DNA of 64,000 bases from an uncultured Clostridia bacterium (GTDB taxonomy: Bacteria; Bacillota; Clostridia; Lachnospirales; Anaerotignaceae): NCBI GenBank assembly GCA_944378105.1, contig CALWGC010000005.1:34940-98939 (forward strand), read 5' to 3'. Positions 18,033-26,926 of the stretch are shown here, piece after piece (position 1 is the first letter of the stretch; each line of letters begins with the position of its first letter). A model generated the notes under the pieces. It was not told the DNA's origin and did no database searches. It saw nothing but the letters and a program-made list of their open reading frames with translations. Both the position numbers and the translations under genes were made by a program.

Positions 18033-18971
18033 TTACATCAAAATTTCGGTAATCACCCAAAACACCGCCGGGATGGTGATCAGGCTAAAAACGGTGGTGC
18101 TTAAGAGGGCGGCCGTGGCATAATCGGGGGCCGTGTCATACTGCTGGGCCAAGATGGTGGTAATCATCATGGAAGGCAGCATGGAAAAAAGGGTGGCAAT
18201 GAGCACGAAGGTGGGGGAAACCAGATTCGTTGCCGAAAGGACCAAAAACACAAGGATTGGCCCAATCACCAGCTTGCAGGGGGACACAAATAGCACTTTT
18301 TTGTCGGCGGCAATGTTTTGAAATCCGCGCCGGCCCATGTCTGCGCCAATGAAAATCAGCCCCAAATATTTGTTGCAGTTGCCAATGCCGGTGAAGGTAT
18401 CCCAAAGGAGGCCCGAGGGCTTGATGTCGGCCAAAATCAATAGCAGCGCCAGCACCAGGGCAATGGTGGCCGGTGTGACCATGTTTTTGAGCCGAATCCC
18501 GCTGCCATCTTGTCCATAGGTCAAAATCAAAATCCCAGCCGTCCAAGTGACCACCGTCTCTGTCAGCATAAAGGCGGCAATGGCAATGCCGCTTTCTTCG
18601 GGAAACAGGGCCATGATGATGGGATAGCCCAACAGGGCGCTATTGACAAACATGCAGGAGTTGATATGTACGTTGCTTTTGGGCGGCGTATAGCCCAAAA
18701 GTTTGGCGCTGACAAAGCCCACAAGCCCCAATATGGCATACATCAGCAAAATGCAAAGGATAAACGGCGCCGCCGAGAAAAACTCTTCCCTTGTCCCCGC
18801 CGAGGTGACCACGGTGATGACCAAAAAGGGCAAAATCACCTTCAGCAGCAGCTTGGATAGACCGTCTACGTCTTTACTGGAAAGAAAGCCCAGCCGGACA
18901 GCGCAAAATCCAATGAAAATCAGCGTAGCAATAAACCCCATCTGTTCCAGAAGCTGAAAAAATAACCCCAA
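18033..18971 (-). CDS. AEC family permease (first of pair)
   Basis: 312 residues, the same ten-helix layout as the next gene, with CMFVNSALLGYPI in the N-terminal half and ATLFSMLPSMMI in the C-terminal half. The start is a TTG with AGGAGG 6 bases upstream. Likely moves a dicarboxylate or similar acid across the cell membrane. The shared 14-base motif upstream of both this operon and the hydratase is the only hint at the substrate: it could be the substrate or product of that hydratase. Confidence 0.87.
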   Translation of the reverse strand: MGLFFQLLEQMGFIATLIFIGFCAVRLGFLSSKDVDGLSKLLLKVILPFLVITVVTSAGTREEFFSAAPFILCILLMYAILGLVGFVSAKLLGYTPPKSNVHINSCMFVNSALLGYPIIMALFPEESGIAIAAFMLTETVVTWTAGILILTYGQDGSGIRLKNMVTPATIALVLALLLILADIKPSGLLWDTFTGIGNCNKYLGLIFIGADMGRRGFQNIAADKKVLFVSPCKLVIGPILVFLVLSATNLVSPTFVLIATLFSMLPSMMITTILAQQYDTAPDYATAALLSTTVFSLITIPAVFWVITEILM

Positions 18972-19014
18972 AGCAATTCCTCCTCTCCCCAGGTCCGTTG
19001 TCTTTTACTTTATC

Positions 19015-19028
19015 ATAAAATAAGTAAA
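19015..19028 (-). promoter_or_regulatory. Motif shared with the hydratase promoter
   Basis: TTTACTTATTTTAT on the minus strand, 44 bases before the AEC start codon; the identical 14 bases lie 42 bases before the hydratase start. Flanked here by TTTACTT and AAGTAAA arms. Confidence 0.5.
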
Positions 19029-19192
19029 TTTTGTAGAGAAAATTGAGAAATTTTTCATTTTTTTGGAAAAAGGTTGCCGGAAACAAAAAAAGCCGCTGCG
19101 CAAAAAAGGCAGCGGCCAAAGCCTTTGGATTCCCAGGATTTTGGCGAGCTCTGTTTTCTGAGGAAGCGGGGCTAATCCAAGTTTCTTCCCAA

Positions 19193-19230
19193 GAAAAAAG
19201 TGCGGAAAACGGGTTCCCCGTTTTCCGCAC
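19193..19230 (-). terminator. Terminator of alaS
   Basis: Perfect arms GTGCGGAAAACGGG (19200-19213) and CCCGTTTTCCGCAC (19217-19230), with a T run on the minus strand. Confidence 0.95.
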
Positions 19231-19237
19231 CCAAGGA

Positions 19238-21874
19238 TTACAGTTGTTCTTTGATGACTTCCATTGCTTTTTCCAAAGCAGCATCCACTTTTGTGGCATC
19301 CTTGCCGCCGGCCTGGGCCATGTTTGGCCGTCCGCCGCCGCCACCACCGCAAACGGCCGCAGCCGCTTTGATGATGTTTCCGGCATGAGCGCCTTGTTTT
19401 ACGGCGTCTTCTGTTGCCATGGCCACCAGGTTCACTTTGTCGCCGGTGACACTGGCCAATACGATGACGCTTTGAGGCAGTTTGTTTTTCAGTTCGTCGC
19501 CCAATGTTTTGAGGCTATTGCCATCGCCTTCCACTTTGGCGCAGATGACAGAAACGCCGTTGACATCCACTTTACCTGCCAATACATCCCCGGCTGCAGC
19601 GCCAGCCATTTTGGCTTTCAGCTGTTCTACGGTTTTGTGCAGTTCTTTTTGTTCGGCCAGCATGGTTTCCAGCTTCTTCATCAAGTTTTCTGGCGTCGCT
19701 TTTAACAGCTTGCAGGCTTCTTTCAGTTCGGCATCTTGTTTTTGATAGAAGGCTACGGCACCGGCACCGGTCAAAGCTTCGATCCGGCGTACCCCGGCAG
19801 CTACGCCGCCTTCGGAAACGATTTTGAAGCTGCCAATTTGGGCTGTGTTATGCAGGTGGGCACCACCGCAAAGTTCGATGGAGTAGCCGCCCATGTCAAC
19901 CACGCGCACCACTTGGCCATATTTTTCGCCAAAGAGGGCCGTTGCACCCATTTTTCTGGCTTCTTCCAAAGATTTTTCGGAAATTTCCACCGGAATGGAT
20001 TCGTAAATCTTTTCGTTGACAATATCTTCCACTTTCCGCAGCTCTTCTGGGGTCACAGCGGTGAAGTGGGTAAAGTCGAAACGCAGACGGTCAGCAGAAA
20101 CATAGGAGCCGGCCTGTTCCACATGGCTACCCAGTACGTCACGCAATGCTTTTTGCAGCAAGTGGGTAGCGGAGTGGTTGCGGGAGATGGAAAGACGGTT
20201 TTTCACGTCATATTCTGCTCTGGCCCGCTCGCCTACGGAGATGACACCGTCTACCACGGTACCGATGTGGGCAATTTTACCGCCTACCACATGGATACAG
20301 TCGGTCACTTCCACGGTGCCCAGGTCGGTTTTCACTTCGCCAATATCGCCCACTTGGCCGCCCATTTCGGCATAGAATGGGGTTTTGTCCAAGAATACGG
20401 CCACTTGCTGACCGGTGACGGCTTTGTCGGCTACTTGGTTATCGGCTACCAACGCCAATACTTTGGCATCTTCCACCAAAGAACGGTCATAGCCCACAAA
20501 TTCTGTCACCATGGCCGTATCCAGCTGATGGTAAACCGTTTCGTCGGCACCCATGTAGTTGCTTTCGGCGCGAGCGGCGCGAGCCCGTTCTTTTTGTACT
20601 TTCATTTCCTGCTGGAAGGCTTCTTCGTCCAGTTCCATGCCTTCTTCTTCCAAAATTTCTTTGGTCAAGTCGATGGGGAACCCATAGGTGTCATAGAGAC
20701 GGAAGGATTCTTTGCCGCCCATGATTTTGGTGCCACTTTCTTTCATGGCAGCCATGTCACCTTTTAAAATTTCCATGCCTTTGTCGATGGTTTTATAGAA
20801 GCTGTTTTCTTCTACAGACAGCACTTTTTTGATATAATCCCGTTTTTCCACCAGTTCTGGATATGCTTCGCCGGAGCAAGCGATCACGGTGTCGCACAGG
20901 TCGGCCAAAAATTCATGGTCGATGCCCAAAAGTTTGCCGTGACGGGCAGCACGACGCAGCAGGCGGCGCAGTACATAGCCTCTTCCTTCGTTGGAAGGCA
21001 GCACGCCATCGGCAGTCATAAAGGTCACAGAACGGATGTGGTCGGTGATGACACGAATGCTGACGTCGGTTTTGTGATCTTTTTGATATTCCACGCCAGC
21101 CACGCGGCATACTTCATCCCGCAATGCTTTGATGGTGTCCACGTCAAAAATGGAATCTACGCCCTGCATGATGGTGGCCAAGCGTTCCAGGCCCATGCCG
21201 GTGTCGATGTTTTTAAATTCCAAATCGGTGTAGGTGCCGTCTGGCTGTGCATCAAACTGGGTAAATACCAGGTTCCAAAATTCCATGTAACGGTCGCAGT
21301 CGCAGCCCACGGTACAGCCTTCTTTTCCACAGCCATATTCTTCGCCGCGGTCAAAATAAATTTCAGAGCAAGGGCCGCAAGGACCGGTGCCGTGTTCCCA
21401 GAAGTTATCTTCTTTTCCCATGTAGAAAATCCGGTCTCTGGGGACACCCACTTTTTCATGCCAAATGGTGGCAGCCTCTTCGTCGTCTTTGTATACGGTC
21501 ACATACAGCTTGTCTTCGGGAATTTCCAATACTTTGGTTACAAATTCCCAGCTCCAGGGGATGATTTCGTTTTTGAAATAATCGCCAAAGGAGAAATCGC
21601 CCAGCATTTCAAAGAAGGTGCCGTGGCGAGCGGTTTTGCCTACGTTTTCAATGTCGCCGGTACGGATACATTTTTGGCAGGTGGTCACCCGTTTTCTGGG
21701 GGGAATTTCCTGGCCGGTGAAAAATGGTTTTAACGGCGCCATGCCGGAGTTGATTAACAGCAAAGAATTGTCGTTGTGGGGAATCAAAGATGCGCTGGGC
21801 AGGCGCAGATGGTCTTTGCTTTCAAAAAAAGCAAGGAATTTTTCCCGCAGTTCGTTTACACCCATTGGTCTCAT
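19238..21874 (-). CDS. alaS: Alanyl-tRNA synthetase
   Basis: 878 residues, full length. Aminoacylation domain from MGVNELREKFLAFFESKDH, with GTGPCGPCSEIYFDRG; editing domain with the zinc/editing residues NHSATHLLQ and CGGAHLHNT; C-terminal oligomer/DHHA1-like region ending in the glycine-rich GGGGGGRPNMAQAGG. It charges tRNA-Ala and clears Ser and Gly errors. ATG at 21874 has AAGGAGG. Expression is controlled by the T-box leader directly upstream. Confidence 0.98.
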   Translation of the reverse strand: MRPMGVNELREKFLAFFESKDHLRLPSASLIPHNDNSLLLINSGMAPLKPFFTGQEIPPRKRVTTCQKCIRTGDIENVGKTARHGTFFEMLGDFSFGDYFKNEIIPWSWEFVTKVLEIPEDKLYVTVYKDDEEAATIWHEKVGVPRDRIFYMGKEDNFWEHGTGPCGPCSEIYFDRGEEYGCGKEGCTVGCDCDRYMEFWNLVFTQFDAQPDGTYTDLEFKNIDTGMGLERLATIMQGVDSIFDVDTIKALRDEVCRVAGVEYQKDHKTDVSIRVITDHIRSVTFMTADGVLPSNEGRGYVLRRLLRRAARHGKLLGIDHEFLADLCDTVIACSGEAYPELVEKRDYIKKVLSVEENSFYKTIDKGMEILKGDMAAMKESGTKIMGGKESFRLYDTYGFPIDLTKEILEEEGMELDEEAFQQEMKVQKERARAARAESNYMGADETVYHQLDTAMVTEFVGYDRSLVEDAKVLALVADNQVADKAVTGQQVAVFLDKTPFYAEMGGQVGDIGEVKTDLGTVEVTDCIHVVGGKIAHIGTVVDGVISVGERARAEYDVKNRLSISRNHSATHLLQKALRDVLGSHVEQAGSYVSADRLRFDFTHFTAVTPEELRKVEDIVNEKIYESIPVEISEKSLEEARKMGATALFGEKYGQVVRVVDMGGYSIELCGGAHLHNTAQIGSFKIVSEGGVAAGVRRIEALTGAGAVAFYQKQDAELKEACKLLKATPENLMKKLETMLAEQKELHKTVEQLKAKMAGAAAGDVLAGKVDVNGVSVICAKVEGDGNSLKTLGDELKNKLPQSVIVLASVTGDKVNLVAMATEDAVKQGAHAGNIIKAAAAVCGGGGGGRPNMAQAGGKDATKVDAALEKAMEVIKEQL

Positions 21875-21897
21875 GGTACATCCTCCTTAAAACTAAA

Positions 21898-22172
21898 CTA
21901 AAAAAGCCCCCGTCCCTCAAACCACAAACGGCTTGCAGGGACGAGAGCATACTCTCGCGGTACCACCCTGGTTGCGTCCAAAGACGCCACTCTGGTCAAC
22001 CGGATAACGCTGGTTGGGCGGTTTCAACAAAACGGGGGTTTGTGTTGCCACAAGAAAGGTAGCTTCGGCAAAACAAGGCGCAGGTTTTTCAGCCACAGAA
22101 CCTGCTCTCTGCAAAAAAAGGGTTTTGCTTACTTGGTCTTTCCAACCCCAAAGGTCCATATTGATGTAACAA
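21898..22172 (-). promoter_or_regulatory. T-box leader (alanine) upstream of alaS
   Basis: The T-box core AGGGTGGTACCGCG reads on the minus strand at 21970-21957. The terminator alternative pairs GTCCCT (21942-21937) with AGGGAC (21917-21912) and ends in a T run. Stem I shows the AGAGAGCAGG element. The context GAAGCTACC puts GCU (Ala, 22063-22061) as the specifier codon, which agrees with the gene downstream. Uncharged tRNA-Ala would bind and allow read-through into alaS. Confidence 0.93.
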
Positions 22173-22177
22173 GTGTG

Positions 22178-22206
22178 ATTATATTGAAAAAAAGAGGGGT
22201 TGTCAA
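22178..22206 (-). promoter_or_regulatory. Consensus promoter of the alaS T-box transcript
   Basis: Minus-strand TTGACA (22206-22201), 17-base spacer, TATAAT (22183-22178): a perfect sigma-A promoter. Confidence 0.92.
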
Positions 22207-22293
22207 TAGGCTTTTTTCCCTTTCCCAAGGAAAAATTGCCTTTTTCGTTTCCCTTTGGTATCATAAAAAGAAAACCGTCAGAAAGGACTTGTC

Positions 22294-23727
22294 ATGAACG
22301 CATCGTTGTCCCTTTTTTCCTTTCAATTGCAAAAAGAAAGCGCGGTGCCGCTTTATCAACAGCTGGCAGAGCAGATTTTGGCCCTGGCCGAAGGGGGCGC
22401 CCTTTTGCCCAACGAAAAATTGCCGCCCATCCGTGCCCTAGCAGCTCATTTGGGTGTCAATGCCTCTACGGTGGTGGCCGCCTATCGGGCCTTGGAGCAA
22501 AAAAAGGCCGTCTATTCCCGCGTAGGTAGCGGCACCTTTGTTTCGCCTATCCCTCGGGAGGAATTGCCCAAAGAGCGACAGGAGATGCCGGAAGTGTTGC
22601 TGCGCCGCCCGGTGATGGAAGCAGGCGCCATCAATTTCACCGATACCTCCCTGCCGCCGTCCCTCTTTCCCACCTCTGCCTTTCAACAGGCCATCAATCA
22701 GTTGTTGGAAGAAGAAAAGGGGGCGGCCTTTGGCAAAATGGATAGCCAGGGGTATTTGCCGCTGCGGGATGTGTTGTGCCGGTTTTTAGCCGATTATGGC
22801 ATATTGGCCCACCCGGAAAATATCCAAATCCTCTCCGGCGCCCAACAGGGGTTGGATGTGGTCAGCAAGGCACTGTTGAATTTTGGGGACGTAATTTTTG
22901 TGGAAAAACCCACCTTTCCCGGGGCCGTGGGTGCCTTTTATAGCCGCGGCTGCCGGGTGGTGGAGCTGGAGATGGAAGAAGACGGGGTGCATTTGGGAGA
23001 GCTGGAAAATTTGGCAAAGCTCTATCGCCCCCGGTTTTTCTATACCATGGCCTATTTTCAAACGCCCACCGGTATTTCCTATAGCCAGAGCAAAAAGAAA
23101 AAGTTGCTGGATTTGGCGGAAAAATACGATTTTTATATCATCGAGGATGATAACTTGTACGACTTTAATTATACGTCCCATCCACTGGTGCCGTTCAAAG
23201 CCATGGACCACCGCAGCCGAGTGATTTACTTAAAGAGTTTTTCTAAAATCCTCATGCCTGGGCTGCGTATGGGCTTTGCTGTCTTTCCCCGCAAGCTTCT
23301 TTCCCATATGATGCGGGCCAAATATACCACCGACATTGCCACCTCCGGGTTTTTGCAAAAGGCCCTGGCCCGGTATTTGGAAGAAAACTCTTGGGCTGCC
23401 CATATCAAAACCATCTGCGCCTATGGCAAAGACCAGTATCGCCTGGCGGTGAAGTATGTGGACCGGTATCTTTCTTCGGCCGTGACCTATCAAAAGCCCC
23501 AAGGCGGCATCAGCCTTTGGCTGTGCCCCAAGGGATTTTCGGCGGAGGCGTGGCTGATGGAAGCGGCGCAAAAACAGGTGTACCTTTCCCCCGGCAGCCA
23601 GTTTGCCCTTTCCGAAGGGGAGGAAAACGCCTTGCGCCTTTGCTTTATCCATGTGCCACAGGCCAAAATGGAGCAAGGCATTCGCCGCCTCTCCCAGGCC
23701 CTCAAAGAAAGCGGCCTTACGCCATAG
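22294..23727 (+). CDS. MocR-type regulator (GntR helix-turn-helix plus aminotransferase fold)
   Basis: 477 residues. N-terminal GntR winged helix ([35 protein letters not shown]), then a class I/II aminotransferase-like domain with PLP-binding marks: [17 protein letters not shown] and the lysine in [14 protein letters not shown]. MocR proteins use PLP or an amino-acid-PLP adduct as a signal, and often control vitamin B6, GABA or cell-wall genes. No B6 genes are near. It is divergent from alaS and 71 bases before gltX, which has its own promoter. Confidence 0.92.
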   Translation: MNASLSLFSFQLQKESAVPLYQQLAEQILALAEGGALLPNEKLPPIRALAAHLGVNASTVVAAYRALEQKKAVYSRVGSGTFVSPIPREELPKERQEMPEVLLRRPVMEAGAINFTDTSLPPSLFPTSAFQQAINQLLEEEKGAAFGKMDSQGYLPLRDVLCRFLADYGILAHPENIQILSGAQQGLDVVSKALLNFGDVIFVEKPTFPGAVGAFYSRGCRVVELEMEEDGVHLGELENLAKLYRPRFFYTMAYFQTPTGISYSQSKKKKLLDLAEKYDFYIIEDDNLYDFNYTSHPLVPFKAMDHRSRVIYLKSFSKILMPGLRMGFAVFPRKLLSHMMRAKYTTDIATSGFLQKALARYLEENSWAAHIKTICAYGKDQYRLAVKYVDRYLSSAVTYQKPQGGISLWLCPKGFSAEAWLMEAAQKQVYLSPGSQFALSEGEENALRLCFIHVPQAKMEQGIRRLSQALKESGLTP

Positions 23728-23733
23728 TTTTCC

Positions 23734-23761
23734 TTTACAAGAACCAAAAATCGGCTATAAT
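23734..23761 (+). promoter_or_regulatory. Probable gltX promoter
   Basis: TTTACA (23734-23739), 16 bases, TATAAT (23756-23761). Confidence 0.65.
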
Positions 23762-23798
23762 GAAGAACAGAAGATATTTTCGAAGGAGGAATCACGAG

Positions 23799-25253
23799 AT
23801 GGAAGTGAGAACCAGATTTGCCCCCAGCCCCACCGGTTATATGCACATCGGGAACCTGCGTACGGCACTGTATGAATATTTGATTGCCAAACATAACGGC
23901 GGTACGTTTATTTTGCGCATTGAAGATACCGACCAGGGCCGTTTGGTGGAAGGGGCCGTGGATGTCATTTATCAGACCTTGCGCATGACTGGCCTCAAAC
24001 ACGACGAAGGTCCCGACGTGGGCGGCGACTATGGCCCTTATGTCCAAAGCGAACGCCAGGGCATGTATCTGCAGTATGCCGAAGAATTGGTGAAAAAAGG
24101 GAAAGCCTATTACTGTTTTTGCACCAAAGAACGGTTGGATAGCCTGAAAGAAGCAAACGGCGAAGGGGAAGCCTTTTCCCACTATGACCGTCATTGCCTG
24201 GGCTTAAGCGAAGCAGAAATCGAGACCAACTTAAAAAGCGGGATCCCTTATGTCATCCGTCAGAAAATGCCAACCGAAGGCACCACCACCTTCCACGACG
24301 CCGTTTATGGCGATATTACCGTGGAAAACAGCGAGCTGGATGACCAAATTTTGGTGAAAAGCGATGGCATGCCAACCTATAACTTTGCCAACGTGGTGGA
24401 TGACCATTTGATGCACATCACCCATGTGGTGCGGGGCAGCGAATATCTTTCTTCCACCCCCAAATATACCTTGCTCTATGAAGCCTTTGGTTGGGACGAA
24501 CCCAGCTATGTCCATCTGCCACCGGTAATGAAAGATGCCCATCATAAGCTTTCCAAACGCAATGGCGATGCCTCTTTCCAGGACCTGGTGGAAAAGGGCT
24601 ATCTGCCGGAAGCCATCATGAACTATATCGCCCTGTTGGGCTGGAGCCCTGCTTCTAACCAGGAAATTTTCACCATGGAAGAATTGATGGAACAGTTTGA
24701 TCTGTCCGGCTTAAGCAAATCGCCTTCCATTTTCGACCCCGTAAAACTGACCTGGATGAATGGGGAATATATCAAAAACATGGACTTTGACACCTATTTT
24801 GAAAAGGTGCAGCCTTATGTAGATGCGGCTTTGAACAACAAGGCACTGGATCAAAAGGCCATCGCCGCTCTGTTACAAAAACGGCTGGAAACATGGGCCG
24901 ATGTGGCAGGTTTGGTGGACTTCTTTGATGCACTGCCGGCTTATTCCACCGATCTTTATGTTCACAAAAAAATGAAAACCACAGAAGAAATTGCCCTCGA
25001 TAGCCTGAAGGCCGCTTTGCCGGTTTTGGAAGGCTTAGAAACTTGGGAAGAAACGGCCATTCACGACGCTTTGATGGCTTTGGTTGCGGAAAAAGGCATC
25101 AAAAACGGCCAAATGCTTTGGCCGGTGCGTACGGCTCTTTCCGGCAAACCCACATCCCCCGGCGGCGCCATCGAATTGGCCCATATTTTGGGAAAAGAAG
25201 AAACCTTGCGCCGGATGCAAACAGGCATTGACCTGTTGGAAGCAGGAAAGTAA
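23799..25253 (+). CDS. gltX: Glutamyl-tRNA synthetase
   Basis: 484 residues, normal length. Class I signature as [13 protein letters not shown] (HIGH-type motif) at the N-terminus, FILRIEDTD, and the KMSKS-type motif as [10 protein letters not shown] near residue 250; C-terminal helical anticodon-binding part. It charges tRNA-Glu, and in organisms lacking GlnRS also tRNA-Gln; the latter cannot be told from this window. ATG 23799 is chosen from the AAGGAGGA 7 bases upstream; the frame is open far upstream through the MocR gene, but that is a shadow. Confidence 0.96.
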   Translation: MEVRTRFAPSPTGYMHIGNLRTALYEYLIAKHNGGTFILRIEDTDQGRLVEGAVDVIYQTLRMTGLKHDEGPDVGGDYGPYVQSERQGMYLQYAEELVKKGKAYYCFCTKERLDSLKEANGEGEAFSHYDRHCLGLSEAEIETNLKSGIPYVIRQKMPTEGTTTFHDAVYGDITVENSELDDQILVKSDGMPTYNFANVVDDHLMHITHVVRGSEYLSSTPKYTLLYEAFGWDEPSYVHLPPVMKDAHHKLSKRNGDASFQDLVEKGYLPEAIMNYIALLGWSPASNQEIFTMEELMEQFDLSGLSKSPSIFDPVKLTWMNGEYIKNMDFDTYFEKVQPYVDAALNNKALDQKAIAALLQKRLETWADVAGLVDFFDALPAYSTDLYVHKKMKTTEEIALDSLKAALPVLEGLETWEETAIHDALMALVAEKGIKNGQMLWPVRTALSGKPTSPGGAIELAHILGKEETLRRMQTGIDLLEAGK

Positions 25254-25331
25254 TTCGTTGGTTTGACAGGGACAAGCGACCCGAAATCAGCAAAATCGAA
25301 CAAAAGATCAGGAAAAAGGAGCGCATAGACG

Positions 25332-26153
25332 ATGCAGTTATTGACACCCAAGGAAATGACCGAAACTTATATCCAAGGCGGCCCAGCCAAATGCAGCCGC
25401 TCGGCTCTGGAGCTTTTGCTCTTATCCATCATGGCCGGAATCTTCATCGGCTTTAGCGGCGCCACCACCAACACGGCGGCCTTTGGCTTTGAAAATGCCA
25501 ATGTGGTGCGGATGGTTTGTGGGCTGCTCTTCCCCTTTGGCCTTGCCATGGTGCTGTTGATGGGGGCGGAGCTATTTACAGGCAATACCCTGCTTTTGAT
25601 GCCGCTTTTGAGCAAAAAAATCACAGTGCCACAGATGTTACGCAACTGGGGCATTGTGTTTTTCGGTAACTTCTTGGGGGCCCTTTTGGTGGGGGGTGGC
25701 TGTGCGTTTTTTGGTCAGCTGAACCAACAAAACGGGGCCTTGGCGGTCTTTACCATCCGTTTGGCCGTCAATAAATGCACGATGCCGGTGGAAAACGCCG
25801 TGGTGCTCGGGTTTTTGTGTAACTTTTTGGTGACGGTGGGAGTGCTGGCCGGGCTCAGTGCAAAGGATGTGCCGGGGCGTATCATGGGCGCCTATCTGCC
25901 GGTGATGTATTTTGTCACCTGTGCCTTTGAACACAGCATTGCCAATATGTATTATATCTCGGCGGGACTGTTTGCGGCGCAAAACGAAACCTATCGGGCG
26001 GCAGCCCAAACGGCCGGGTTGGCGCTGGAAAACCTCACCTGGGGCAACTTTTTACTGGGAAATCTTTTGCCGGTGACCATTGGGAATATCTTGGGTGGTT
26101 TTGCCGTGGGATTCATTTTATGGATGGCCTACGGAAGGCACGCAAAACAGTAA
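25332..26153 (+). CDS. Formate/nitrite transporter (FNT) family channel
   Basis: 273 residues, six hydrophobic helices expected. FNT signatures are present: AELFTGNTLLL in the second-third helix loop, a CNFLV helix break and FEHSIANMY near the fifth helix. These pentameric channels pass formate, nitrite, lactate or hydrosulfide. The gene follows gltX by 78 bases, with AAAAAGGAG upstream. Formate export fits a fermenter, but no pyruvate-formate lyase or sulfite reductase lies nearby to fix the substrate. Confidence 0.92.
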   Translation: MQLLTPKEMTETYIQGGPAKCSRSALELLLLSIMAGIFIGFSGATTNTAAFGFENANVVRMVCGLLFPFGLAMVLLMGAELFTGNTLLLMPLLSKKITVPQMLRNWGIVFFGNFLGALLVGGGCAFFGQLNQQNGALAVFTIRLAVNKCTMPVENAVVLGFLCNFLVTVGVLAGLSAKDVPGRIMGAYLPVMYFVTCAFEHSIANMYYISAGLFAAQNETYRAAAQTAGLALENLTWGNFLLGNLLPVTIGNILGGFAVGFILWMAYGRHAKQ

Positions 26154-26160
26154 ATCATAC

Positions 26161-26213
26161 AAAAGACCGTTTCTGACTGTGGTTTTTTCACAGCAAGAAA
26201 CGGTCTTTTTTTT
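26161..26213. terminator. Bidirectional terminator between FNT gene and C_GCAxxG_C_C gene
   Basis: AAAAGACCGTTTCT (26161-26174) pairs with AGAAACGGTCTTTT (26196-26209). Confidence 0.92.
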
Positions 26214-26241
26214 CGGCAAAGCCCGCAGGGACCAAGGCCCA

Positions 26242-26610
26242 TCAACGGCAAAGAAGTAGTTTTTCCAGTTCTTCTGCCACAAAGCCCACCAATTCCCGAC
26301 AACGGCAGCAGCAGCCCTGGCGCAAAATACTGCATTGTAGCGACCCAAAGCGGCGCTGGACTTGGCAAAGCAAAATCATCCGTTTTTGTTGGGCCGTTTG
26401 GGGTGGAAAAAATAACCCCAGCACCAACACCGCCGCCGCCACGGCGCAGCAAAAACCGCCCACCCCAAAGCCGTTGGTGAAGGCCCCGACACTGCTTAAG
26501 GCCTCCGGCGTAATGCGGCCATGGCAGTCCCGGGTGGCCAGCAGGATGCTTTCCGAACAACTGCAACCCGATTCATAATAAAATAAAGCTCTCTCTTTCA
26601 ACAAAAACAC
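26242..26610 (-). CDS. C_GCAxxG_C_C family redox-type protein
   Basis: Up to 122 residues. The family pattern is clear: GCSCSESIL near residue 15, GFGVGGFCCAVAAAVLVLG in place of the usual GGGxxxxxxCGA-type segment, and a C-terminal CSILRQGCCCRC cysteine cluster. These small proteins occur with oxidoreductases and are suspected to bind metal or iron-sulfur. The longest start is a GTG at 26610 with no room for a ribosome binding site; TTG codons at 26604 or 26601, with AAGGGGG 4-7 bases before, are more likely. The upstream gene's terminator hairpin covers this start. Confidence 0.75.
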   Translation of the reverse strand: MFLLKERALFYYESGCSCSESILLATRDCHGRITPEALSSVGAFTNGFGVGGFCCAVAAAVLVLGLFFPPQTAQQKRMILLCQVQRRFGSLQCSILRQGCCCRCRELVGFVAEELEKLLLCR

Positions 26611-26646
26611 CCCCTTTTTGACAGTCTATGCCAAAAGGGGGTGTTT
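26605..26646 (-). terminator. Terminator after the ferredoxin gene, overlapping the next start
   Basis: AAACACCCCCTTTT (26605-26618) pairs with AAAAGGGGGTGTTT (26633-26646); on the minus strand the right arm holds GGGGG and runs into the C_GCAxxG_C_C gene start. Confidence 0.8.
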
Positions 26647-26650
26647 GGTG

Positions 26651-26926
26651 TCAAGGTTTTTTGACGGGAACAAATTTTGTTTCGTTCATCAGCGGGTGCC
26701 GCAGACGGATGGCCCCAGGAACGGGACAAGCCATCACACAGCTGCCGCAGTAATAACATTCGCCGGGATAGCAGACGATGGGCGGCTTTCCGGCTGTGGC
26801 ATTGGGCAGGAGGATATCCACCTGGCAAATGTTCACACAGCGGTTACAGCCCATGCAAAGACTTTCGTCAAAGGACAGGGGCCGGGCGCTGGCGGGATAG
26901 GTTTGTGCCGTAAAGGAAATGCTCAT
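26651..26926 (-). CDS. Two-[4Fe-4S] ferredoxin subunit (AprB-like)
   Basis: 91 residues. Two clusters are predicted from CMGCNRCVNICQVD and CYYCGSCVMACPVPGAI. The spacing in each set (CxxCxxCxxxC) is standard. Its ATG overlaps the stop of the flavoprotein gene by 4 bases (ATGA), which indicates coupled translation and a two-subunit enzyme. It resembles the beta subunit of adenylylsulfate reductase in partnership and type, but is shorter than AprB and no sulfate-activation gene is near. Confidence 0.9.
   Translation of the reverse strand: MSISFTAQTYPASARPLSFDESLCMGCNRCVNICQVDILLPNATAGKPPIVCYPGECYYCGSCVMACPVPGAIRLRHPLMNETKFVPVKKP

Noticed and set aside
19736..20767. 343-codon plus-strand frame
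   Set aside because: It lies inside alaS on the opposite strand and shows no protein family pattern.
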